DNA of 15,095 nucleotides from positions 1 through 15,095 of the forward strand of contig JAQVSH010000022.1 in assembly GCA_028700615.1 (NCBI GenBank). The letters are read 5' to 3'. The DNA comes from Bacteroidales bacterium (GTDB lineage: Bacteria; Bacteroidota; Bacteroidia; Bacteroidales; UBA4181). Under the pieces are notes generated by a model. It saw nothing but the letters and a program-made list of their open reading frames with translations. It had not been told where the DNA came from and did no database searches. Position 1 is the first letter of the stretch. Every line of letters begins with the position of its first letter. Shown piece by piece: positions 1 to 7,178 of the stretch. Made by a program: the position numbers and the translations under genes.

Positions 1-1
1 G

Positions 2-331
2 ATTCAAAAGTCTGTAAATCAAGCAGTTGAAGTAACTTCACAAGGCACTAAATCTGTTGAAGAAGGGACCCGATTAGTCAATAACAGTGGAGAGTTGATG
101 CAAATATTGGTTGAAAATGTAGATGACGCCTCTCATTCTTCCATACAGATATCCTCTTCAAGCCAGCAACAAATGGCCGGAATGGAGCAGATTGTTCCTG
201 CGATGGAAAATATAAAGCAAGCCAGCGAACAAAATGTAACGGGAATCAAGCAAGCCCAAAACGCCGTGCTGGATCTGAACGCACTGGGTAAAAAATTAAA
301 TATCATGATTAACGACTTTAATATTAATTGA
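2..331 (+). CDS. Methyl-accepting chemotaxis protein, C-terminal part (cut by window edge)
   Basis: The frame is open from base 2 to a TGA at 329-331 and has no start of its own, so this is the last ~109 residues of a longer gene. The sequence is rich in Ser, Gln, Glu, Ala and Asn in a heptad-like rhythm, as expected for the cytoplasmic coiled coil of a chemoreceptor. The segment reading SSSSQQQMAGMEQI followed by AMENIKQASEQN matches the second methylation-helix region of MCPs, where Glu/Gln pairs are methylated by CheR and demethylated by CheB. The sensing domain, any membrane segments and the hairpin tip that binds CheA/CheW lie outside the window. It sits 34 bp before cheA and on the same strand, so it is probably the receptor that feeds this kinase. 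The family is clear, but the signal sensed cannot be known from here. Confidence 0.85.
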   Translation: MQKSVNQAVEVTSQGTKSVEEGTRLVNNSGELMQILVENVDDASHSSIQISSSSQQQMAGMEQIVPAMENIKQASEQNVTGIKQAQNAVLDLNALGKKLNIMINDFNIN

Positions 332-340
332 CCTCTATTT

Positions 341-367
341 ATAATGAATCATCAAAAGAGTCATTAT
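341..367 (+). other. Small inverted repeat overlapping the cheA start
   Basis: ATAATGA (341-347) and TCATTAT (361-367) form a perfect 7-bp inverted repeat around a 13-base loop. The right arm covers the first two bases of the cheA ATG (366-368). In the mRNA it could form a weak, A/U-rich hairpin that hides the start codon. It lacks the G+C content and T-run of a terminator. It may be chance in A+T-rich DNA. Confidence 0.3.
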
Positions 368-2600
368 GAGTGATCAGGAAGAATTTCTGCGGGAATTATT
401 AAATGATTTTAAAATTGAAGCTTCAGAACATTATCAGTCTATTAGCAAAGGGCTGAATGCACTGGAGAAAGATCCTTATTCAGCAGATCGTCAGAGTATT
501 ATTGAATCCGTTTTTCGGGCTGTTCACAGCATGAAGGGAGCCTCCCGGGCTGTGAATCTTTTAGATATTGAAAAACTCTGCATGAGCCTTGAGGGTGTTT
601 TTCAGAAACTCAAAAAAGGGGAAATGGAGTTAGTTCATTCCATGTTCAACCTGTTGTATAAAACAGCAGATACCCTGAAAGAAATGATCGACGAGATAGA
701 TCGGAAAAATAAAAAAATCACTCCGTCATTTCTTACTCACATAGCAGATCAATTGGGAAGTATCAACACAAACACTCAGCCGGAAATGATTCAAAAAACA
801 GAACCGGCTATTTCAACATCTGATGAAGAAATAAAAGAAACAGATCAGGAAAAATCTGTTGAAATTGAAACCGTCCGTGTGGCTACCCCTATGTTATATC
901 ACATTCTGAAACAAGCTGAAGAATTAATTGCTGTAAAATCTACCATAAGTTTCTATGTAGATGAAATACAAAATCTTGCGTTCAGTTATTTAAAACAGAA
1001 TCACTATCTTCTTGAAGAGGAAAACCGCCGGAGTTACATTGATGGCATTTCATCAGATCATAAAGAAAGAGAGAATGTACAGGAAAGAAATTTTAGAAAG
1101 CAACATGAAGAAGACTTGTATACACTTTCAGCAAAATTTGATCAGTTATACGACACCACCTCGAAAATTATAGACAAACTATTATATGATGTAAAAACCA
1201 CTTTATTAGTTCCTTTTTCTTCTCTTTTGTCCATTGTACCTAAAATAGTAAGAGATTTATCCGGAGATTATTTTAAAGAGATTGATTTGATCATTACCGG
1301 GGATGATGTACAGATTGACCGAAGAATTCTGGAAGAAATAAAAGATCCCCTGATTCACCTGATCAGAAATTGCATTGATCATGGCATTGAAACAAAAGAA
1401 GTTCGTGAAAAAAAAGGGAAAAACCCCAAAGGAACCCTCAAAATAGCCATTTGTCAAATTGCCGGAAATCAGATTGAAATTGTAATCAGTGACGATGGAG
1501 CCGGAATAAACAAACAGAAAGTATTGGCCTCTGCCATTAAAAATGGTCTGACAACAGAAAATAAAGCGAGTACATTAACCGATAAAAAAATATTTTCTTT
1601 CATTTTTGCCTCCGGGGTCTCCGCAAGCCCTATCATAACCGATATCTCCGGAAGAGGACTCGGAATGGCTATTGTAAGTGAGAAAATCAAAAAACTCGGG
1701 GGACAAATTGATTTGGAGACTTCACCTTCGGGCACCTGTTTTACCATAACGCTGCCTCAAACGCTGGCAACATTCCGGGGTATTTTGTTGAAAGCTTCCG
1801 AACAGTTCTTTATCATGCCATCTTCTGCTTTTAAGGCAGTCATCAACATTATGCCCACGGACATCAAAACCATTGAATCCCAAAAAACCATATTTTACCG
1901 GAGTAAGCCTATTTCATTAATCCGTTTATCAGAAATTTTAGGACTCCCTTTACCCCGATCCAGAAAAGATCCGGATCAACACATTCCTGTAATGATTATT
2001 GGTAAACCCCAAAAGAAAATTGCTATTATTGTAGATGAAGTTATTGGAGAATATGAAGGGATTATCAAAAACATGGGATCTCTATTAGTTCATGTTCAAA
2101 ACATTACAGGGGTTACTATTATTGGTGGCGGGAAAGTGGTTCCTATTCTTAATGCATCTGAAATCATTGCCATGACTTCAAAACATTCAAATTTTCAGGA
2201 TTTTGGATCAATTGACCCGGAAAATAAGGAAAAAGAAATTTGTAGAATATTGGTTGCTGATGACTCTATTACGGTGAGGTCTATGATCCGAAATTATCTG
2301 GAAACGGCCGGATATAGCGTTACCACAGCTGTAGACGGATTTGAAGCATTCCAGTTTCTTCAAAATGAAGAATTTGATATTGTAGTTTCTGATGTAGAGA
2401 TGCCCAGAATGAATGGTTTTGATTTAACCGTGAAAATAAGAGAAGATACAGCACTGAAAGATATGCCGGTTATTCTTGTCACAGCACTCGAATCGGCTGA
2501 GGATCGGCATAAAGGATTGGAAGCAGGAGCCAATGCTTACATTGTAAAAAGCAATTTTGAAAAGAATAATCTGATTGACACGATTCACAGACTTGTATAA
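366..2600 (+). CDS. cheA: Hybrid chemotaxis histidine kinase CheA with C-terminal receiver
   Basis: A cytoplasmic kinase that passes receptor state to response regulators by phosphotransfer. The HPt (P1) domain covers about residues 1-115 and has the phospho-acceptor His54 in the motif RAVHSMKG. A charged linker and a long helical dimerisation part (about 175-300) follow; I see no P2 CheY-docking domain. The ATPase domain has its N box at H331-G340 (HLIRNCIDHG), a G1 box DDGAG at 376-380 and a G2 box GRGLG at 429-433. A CheW-like coupling domain covers about 465-615. A receiver follows (about 625-744), with phospho-acceptor Asp676 in SDVEMP and Lys728. At 744 residues it has the size of hybrid CheA proteins such as FrzE-type kinases, not E. 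coli CheA. One oddity is that the residue after Lys728 is Ser instead of the usual Pro. The start ATG has no good SD sequence. cheB follows after 15 bp. Confidence 0.93.
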   Translation: MSDQEEFLRELLNDFKIEASEHYQSISKGLNALEKDPYSADRQSIIESVFRAVHSMKGASRAVNLLDIEKLCMSLEGVFQKLKKGEMELVHSMFNLLYKTADTLKEMIDEIDRKNKKITPSFLTHIADQLGSINTNTQPEMIQKTEPAISTSDEEIKETDQEKSVEIETVRVATPMLYHILKQAEELIAVKSTISFYVDEIQNLAFSYLKQNHYLLEEENRRSYIDGISSDHKERENVQERNFRKQHEEDLYTLSAKFDQLYDTTSKIIDKLLYDVKTTLLVPFSSLLSIVPKIVRDLSGDYFKEIDLIITGDDVQIDRRILEEIKDPLIHLIRNCIDHGIETKEVREKKGKNPKGTLKIAICQIAGNQIEIVISDDGAGINKQKVLASAIKNGLTTENKASTLTDKKIFSFIFASGVSASPIITDISGRGLGMAIVSEKIKKLGGQIDLETSPSGTCFTITLPQTLATFRGILLKASEQFFIMPSSAFKAVINIMPTDIKTIESQKTIFYRSKPISLIRLSEILGLPLPRSRKDPDQHIPVMIIGKPQKKIAIIVDEVIGEYEGIIKNMGSLLVHVQNITGVTIIGGGKVVPILNASEIIAMTSKHSNFQDFGSIDPENKEKEICRILVADDSITVRSMIRNYLETAGYSVTTAVDGFEAFQFLQNEEFDIVVSDVEMPRMNGFDLTVKIREDTALKDMPVILVTALESAEDRHKGLEAGANAYIVKSNFEKNNLIDTIHRLV

Positions 2601-2615
2601 TCAAAATCGCATCAA

Positions 2616-3677
2616 ATGACCAGTAAAAAAATTAAAGCACTTCTTGTTGAAGACAGTCATGTCATTCAACACCTTCTTTCAGAGATCATTTCAAAGGATG
2701 AACGTTTTGAGTTATGCGGGATTGCCGGAAACGGGCTGGATGCCATCGATAAGGTGATTAAGCTGCAACCCAACGTAGTCAGTATGGATATTAATATGCC
2801 GATTATGGATGGGCTGGAGGCCACCAGGGAAATCATGAAACGATGCCCTGTGCCTATATTGATAGTCAGCAGCCTTTTCCCTTCTGAAGATAAAACAATG
2901 GCGATGCAAATACTCGAAGCCGGTGCTGTGGCTGTTTTGCCCAAACCATACGGTCCAGGACATCCCGAGTTTTTACAATCAGTGAAAAAATATCTGAATA
3001 TGCTGGAGTCCATGTCTGAAATCAAAGTGGTTCTCAGAAGATTTGTTCCTCCAACAAAAGATCCTGTTCAAAAAATTATTGAAGAAGATCTTTCTAAAAA
3101 GGAAGAAAAACCTGAATATAAAATTCTTGCAATAGGAGCTTCAGCAGGAGGCCCGGAAGCCCTTAAAACGATTCTCAGCAATCTTTCTCCTTATTTTCCT
3201 CTTCCCATTATTATTGTTCAGCATATTGACGGGGTCTTTGCGGATGATTTCTGCAATTGGTTAAAAACGGCTTCTAATCTTCCTTTAAGTATTGCATATC
3301 AGGGGGAATTTCTTCTTCCGAGACATGTGTATATGCCCCCCGGAAATTGCCATCTGAAAGTTTTACCGGGAAGTATGGTTTCTATTACAGATGAAGATCC
3401 GAATGAAGGGAGCAAACCTTCTATCAATGTATTATTTGACAGTGTAGCCAAAGTATACGGAAGAAAATCTATAGCCGTCTTATTATCAGGAATGGGAAAA
3501 GACGGGGCGAACGGATTAAAAACTTTACACGATAAAGGAGCTTTTACCATCGCTCAGGAAGAAAAAAGCTGTCTTGTATATGGGATGCCCAAGACAGCAG
3601 TGGAACTTAACGCTGTGAATAAAATACTTTCTCCGATAGAAATTGCCGAAGAAATGCATTCGATTTTCAACCTATAA
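2616..3677 (+). CDS. cheB: CheB: chemotaxis response regulator, protein-glutamate methylesterase
   Basis: Removes methyl groups from receptor glutamates (and usually deamidates glutamines) to reset chemoreceptor sensitivity. The N-terminal receiver (about residues 5-125) has the acidic pair E12-D13 and phospho-acceptor Asp58 in SMDINMP. After a linker (about 130-165) comes the CheB catalytic domain. Its triad is visible as Ser176 in GASAGGP, His203 in VQHID and Asp296 in SGMGKDGANG, the same arrangement as in enterobacterial CheB. At 353 residues it has normal family length. It lies 15 bp after cheA with no SD sequence and ends with TAA directly touching the ATG of the next gene. The methyltransferase partner CheR is not in the window and would have to lie upstream of the MCP or elsewhere. 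Confidence 0.95.
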   Translation: MTSKKIKALLVEDSHVIQHLLSEIISKDERFELCGIAGNGLDAIDKVIKLQPNVVSMDINMPIMDGLEATREIMKRCPVPILIVSSLFPSEDKTMAMQILEAGAVAVLPKPYGPGHPEFLQSVKKYLNMLESMSEIKVVLRRFVPPTKDPVQKIIEEDLSKKEEKPEYKILAIGASAGGPEALKTILSNLSPYFPLPIIIVQHIDGVFADDFCNWLKTASNLPLSIAYQGEFLLPRHVYMPPGNCHLKVLPGSMVSITDEDPNEGSKPSINVLFDSVAKVYGRKSIAVLLSGMGKDGANGLKTLHDKGAFTIAQEEKSCLVYGMPKTAVELNAVNKILSPIEIAEEMHSIFNL

Positions 3678-4943
3678 ATGATTATGCAAACGCTAAAACA
3701 TATTGTAGAACAAAAATATATTCTTGCGGTCGAAGATTCTCCTGTACAGTCAAAGAAACTAAAAAGATTTTTGGACGGAAATCAGATTCGCTCTAAAATT
3801 TTCAATAATGCCATTGACGCGCTGAGGGCTGCAGAAGAAGAAAAACCGATATTGATTATCAGTGACATCATCATGGAAGGGATGGATGGCTATGAGTTTT
3901 GCTCACAAATCAAAACCAATGATGAGCTAAAAGATATTCCTGTCATTCTTCTCACCTCTCTGAGCGATCCTCTGGATATTATTAAGGGATTACAGGCCGG
4001 AGCAGATAATTTCATTACTAAACCATATCATGAGGATTATCTACTGTCCCAGATAAATCATATAATTTGTAACCGCAAACAACAGGAATCAGACGAAGGC
4101 CCTATTCATCTTGTCATTCAGGATCAAAAATATTTAATCCGGTCTGATAAAAAACAAATTCTTGATTTACTGATGTCTGTATACGCAGCAGCCGTTCTCC
4201 GTAACAATGAGCTCATAAAAGTGCAGCAGCAACTATACACTTCCAACCAAAATTTACTGGCAGCCAATCAGGAACTGGATGCTTTTGCCAGAACGGTTTC
4301 GCATGACCTCCGAAGTCCGTTAACGGGAGTCATCGGATTTGCACAAATTCTGATAGAAGAAAATGAAAAAACGCTGAATGAAGAATCTTTGAATTATTTA
4401 CGATGGATTATAGAATCTGCCGATAAGATGTCGATACTGATCAATGATCTTCTTCAATATTCGCTTTCAGGTCTTAGTTCCATGGAACCCGTTCAGGTAG
4501 ATCTGACAAAAATTGCACGGAACATTCTCGCAAATCTCCAACGAAACCATCCGGATAGAAAAGTTGAAACAGAGATTCAGGAGAATATGTTCATCATTGC
4601 AGACGCAAAATTAATGGAAATCGCATTAATCAATCTTCTAGAAAATGCGTGGAAGTATTCTGTTAACACCGAAAAAGCAGTGATCAAATTCTATCAATCG
4701 GAATCAGGGATAAATCCCGTTTTTTGCGTCCAGGATAATGGCATCGGCTTTGACATGAACACAGCAGAAGGACTATTTTCTCCCTTTGTACGTTTCTATA
4801 CAGAAAAAGATATTAAGGGGACCGGAATCGGATTAAGTACCGTCAAAAGAATTATAGATAAACACAAAGGACTAATTTGGGTTAAATCCGAACCCGGCAA
4901 AGGATCCTCATTCTTTTTTCAATTTTCTGGTCAGATCCAGTAA
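3678..4943 (+). CDS. Receiver-histidine kinase fusion (response regulator/HK)
   Basis: A soluble signalling protein with a receiver at about residues 12-130 (phospho-acceptor Asp63 in ISDIIMEGMDG, Lys in FITKPY). A linker helix leads into a HisKA dimerisation domain with the predicted autophosphorylation site His209 (VSHDLRSP). The HATPase_c domain follows, with N box NLLENAWKYS, G1 box DNGIGF and G2 box GTGIGLS. I see no membrane segment or PAS domain. The order receiver-then-kinase suggests that phosphorylation by an upstream kinase, plausibly the hybrid CheA two genes earlier, controls the kinase part. The output of this kinase is not encoded in the window. The start ATG directly follows the cheB TAA, so translation is probably coupled; a second ATG lies two codons later. 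The last 36 bp overlap the 3' end of the opposite-strand gene. The domain calls are firm, but the pathway link is inferred. Confidence 0.9.
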   Translation: MIMQTLKHIVEQKYILAVEDSPVQSKKLKRFLDGNQIRSKIFNNAIDALRAAEEEKPILIISDIIMEGMDGYEFCSQIKTNDELKDIPVILLTSLSDPLDIIKGLQAGADNFITKPYHEDYLLSQINHIICNRKQQESDEGPIHLVIQDQKYLIRSDKKQILDLLMSVYAAAVLRNNELIKVQQQLYTSNQNLLAANQELDAFARTVSHDLRSPLTGVIGFAQILIEENEKTLNEESLNYLRWIIESADKMSILINDLLQYSLSGLSSMEPVQVDLTKIARNILANLQRNHPDRKVETEIQENMFIIADAKLMEIALINLLENAWKYSVNTEKAVIKFYQSESGINPVFCVQDNGIGFDMNTAEGLFSPFVRFYTEKDIKGTGIGLSTVKRIIDKHKGLIWVKSEPGKGSSFFFQFSGQIQ

Positions 4944-5666
4944 CCCGTTAATAATAGTCAGAGGATGTGCCGGATTACCGGGAATATATAGGTCTATTCT
5001 GGTTTTTTCAATAAAACTTCTGTCTATGGCCGGACTTCCTGCAAAAATACCCCCGCTAATCGCATCTGTGCCCGCGAGAACGACAATTTTCGGATCAGGC
5101 ACTGCATCATAGCAAATTTGTAGAGGTTCCGCCATATTTTGGGTCACCGGACCGGTAATGACAATCCCATCAGCATGACGGGGTGAAGCCACAAAATCAA
5201 TTCCAAAACGGCTCATGTCAAATTGCACATTATTGGCCGCATTCAACTCCCACTCACAGCTATTGTCCCCTCCGGCTGAGATCTGTCTGAGTTTCAAAGA
5301 ACCTCCAAATAGTTGACGGATTTCTTTTCGTACCAGTTCAGGCCTTATTTCAACAGGGACATCGTGCCCTTCACGAATAATCAGGTCCTCCCGAAGATTG
5401 GCAGCTATTTTATAGTCTTTTGTGAAAGCAATCTTTTGAGGAAAACATCTTGCACATTCCCCGCAAAAGGTACACTTTCCAAGATCAATGGATAAAGGTT
5501 TTAATCCAATCGCACCGACAGGACAAAGATCTGATATGGCCATATCATCCGCATCGGCAGAACTGATCACCGGTCTTCCCCTGAAAATTCCGGGGAGCAC
5601 CGCCTTGGTTACATCGGGAATAAACTGTTTTCCCTGATGATATAATATCTTAAGATTACTGAGCAT
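4908..5666 (-). CDS. Fused ferredoxin / NuoB-HycG-like small subunit lacking proximal cluster cysteines
   Basis: The electron-transfer subunit of the hydrogenase-like complex, 252 residues long. The N-terminal part (about 35-80) is a reduced HycF/NuoI-like ferredoxin. It has C48 in DLCP and C65, C68, C71 and C74 in CTFCGECARC, while the first CxxCxxC set is missing (D38, D41, I44). By the usual ferredoxin rule, C65/C68/C71 plus C48 can hold one [4Fe-4S] cluster. Residues ~120-252 follow the NuoB/HycG fold pattern, including SRFGIDFVASPRHADG and VITGPVT. The four proximal/N2 cluster positions read Asp134 and Cys137 (GGDNSCEWE), Asp201 (AGTDAISGG) and Asn231 (PGNPAHP), so three of four ligands are replaced. 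It is the last gene of its operon, 10 bp after the large subunit, and ends in TGA inside the convergent kinase gene. The family is certain; redox activity at the NuoB site is unlikely as read. Confidence 0.88.
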   Translation of the reverse strand: MLSNLKILYHQGKQFIPDVTKAVLPGIFRGRPVISSADADDMAISDLCPVGAIGLKPLSIDLGKCTFCGECARCFPQKIAFTKDYKIAANLREDLIIREGHDVPVEIRPELVRKEIRQLFGGSLKLRQISAGGDNSCEWELNAANNVQFDMSRFGIDFVASPRHADGIVITGPVTQNMAEPLQICYDAVPDPKIVVLAGTDAISGGIFAGSPAIDRSFIEKTRIDLYIPGNPAHPLTIINGLLDLTRKLKKE

Positions 5667-5676
5667 TTTCTATAGA

Positions 5677-7176
5677 TTAAAGATCATGTCCCGAGTATGA
5701 CAAATTAAAACTTTTGTTACAAATGGGAAAATCGGATATTTCATTATTTCTCACAGCAAGAGCCAAAGCCAACCAGTTATGAAACGAAGGGTCCTTGATT
5801 TTGTATTGCATTAACTCTCCTTTTTTATCCGTCAATGCACAATGACAGATCTCTCCCCGCCAACCTTCAACCAATGAAATTGCAAAAGACTCAGGTCTTG
5901 CTTCCAGAGAAGTATCCTGAGGTGTAACGCCATCCGGAATTTGACCCAGCAGAGTCCGGATATAACCCATAGATTGGACTACTTCCTGTTTACGTATCTG
6001 CACCCGAGAATAAACATCTCCGTGGTGCTTTATAATAGGGTCATGAGAAAGCAACCCGTACCAACCATAAGGATGTGAACTTCGGATATCTCTATTCAAT
6101 CCGCTCATTCGGGCAGACATACCGACCGTTCCTATAGACAGCACATCTTCATAAGAAACTATTCCGGTTCGTTCAAAACGGGATAAAGCGCTGGGTAATT
6201 GAAACAACCGTTTATTCATCTCATTAAAATCAGGCTCAAAAACATCCAATACATGATGAAGCCTTACTGCCAACTCCGGAGTGAATAAAAATGGATTACG
6301 CCCCGGTCTGATCAATCCTTTCGACAAACGATTTCCACCCCACTCCTGCATAAAATTAATGATCGGAGTGCGTAATCTCCCGAAGACAGCACTGCCCAAT
6401 TGATAAGCAATATCCGTACACACTGCACTCAGATCCCCCGTATGAATGGCAATTCGCTCAAGCTCCAAGGCCAAAGTCCTTACATATTCAATATCCGCAG
6501 AAGATTCAAAACCGCATAAACTTTCCCAAACATGAGCAAAAGCAGTACTGTGGCCAACTACCGTGTCTCCGGCTATAGCTTCTGCCAGGGTAGCTCTCTC
6601 TATGAGTTTTTTCTTTTCCAGAAAGAGTTTCTCAATGCCCCGATGCTGATATCCCAGTTGTATTTCCAAATGCAGAATCTGCTCTCCGTTGCATACAAAT
6701 CTAAAATGTCCGGGTTCTATAATTCCCGCATGGATAGGCCCCACTCCCACTTCGTGCAATTCCTCACTTTCTATGCCCCAAAAAGGGTAATTCGCAATGG
6801 TTTCAGACCGATCAGCCCGATCAACCGGATATCGTACCGGTTTTAGCCAGGGATGCCCTTTAAAAAACACCCCGAAATTCTCATGAATCTCTCGTTCAAA
6901 CTTCTCAAAAGCCAGACAGTCCGAAGTCAATGAATCAAGACTATCTGAGGCCTTTACCCTACAAGACAATACGTTAATGACATGCAGAAAATCGTCTGCA
7001 ATGCAACAAATGAGTTTAATACTCTCCTCCTGTTGATATCCAAAGTAATTCACGCAATGTCTTTCCGGATGACTCACCACCATTCCGACAACTAAAACAC
7101 GGAAAGCATAGTAATCGGTTTCAGGAATCTCCGCAATACTGACCGTTTGGTTATTCTTTATACTTAAATAGTTCAT
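5677..7176 (-). CDS. NuoC-NuoD / HycE-like large subunit without [NiFe] ligands
   Basis: A 499-residue fusion of a NuoC-like domain (about 1-128) and a NuoD / group 4 hydrogenase large-subunit domain (about 145-499), the arrangement seen in HycE/HyfG. The NuoC signature is FEREIHENFG at 93-102, followed by FFKGHPWLKPVR. In the large-subunit part the HRGIEK and RPGRNPF motifs are kept. The first [NiFe] cysteine pair, expected as CGxC before FAHST, reads IAGDTVVGHST (Ala202, Thr205). The C-terminal DPCxxC reads DFPICNKSF (482-490), with a lone Cys486. So a [NiFe] centre cannot be bound in the known way, and no maturation protease tail is evident. This places it among energy-converting hydrogenase-related proteins and not with true hydrogenases. 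The gene starts 2 bp after the HyfF-like gene and is followed 10 bp later by the small subunit. Confidence 0.9.
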   Translation of the reverse strand: MNYLSIKNNQTVSIAEIPETDYYAFRVLVVGMVVSHPERHCVNYFGYQQEESIKLICCIADDFLHVINVLSCRVKASDSLDSLTSDCLAFEKFEREIHENFGVFFKGHPWLKPVRYPVDRADRSETIANYPFWGIESEELHEVGVGPIHAGIIEPGHFRFVCNGEQILHLEIQLGYQHRGIEKLFLEKKKLIERATLAEAIAGDTVVGHSTAFAHVWESLCGFESSADIEYVRTLALELERIAIHTGDLSAVCTDIAYQLGSAVFGRLRTPIINFMQEWGGNRLSKGLIRPGRNPFLFTPELAVRLHHVLDVFEPDFNEMNKRLFQLPSALSRFERTGIVSYEDVLSIGTVGMSARMSGLNRDIRSSHPYGWYGLLSHDPIIKHHGDVYSRVQIRKQEVVQSMGYIRTLLGQIPDGVTPQDTSLEARPESFAISLVEGWRGEICHCALTDKKGELMQYKIKDPSFHNWLALALAVRNNEISDFPICNKSFNLSYSGHDL

Positions 7177-7178
7177 AA

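Noticed and set aside
328..345. Sigma70-like promoter (TTGACC ... TATAAT) before cheA
   Set aside because: The two boxes are only 6 bases apart, far short of the needed spacing, and the first overlaps the MCP stop codon.
4931..4944. Hairpin CTGG-TCAGAT-CCAG as terminator between the convergent operons
   Set aside because: Only four base pairs, with no following T-run on either strand, and it lies within coding sequence.
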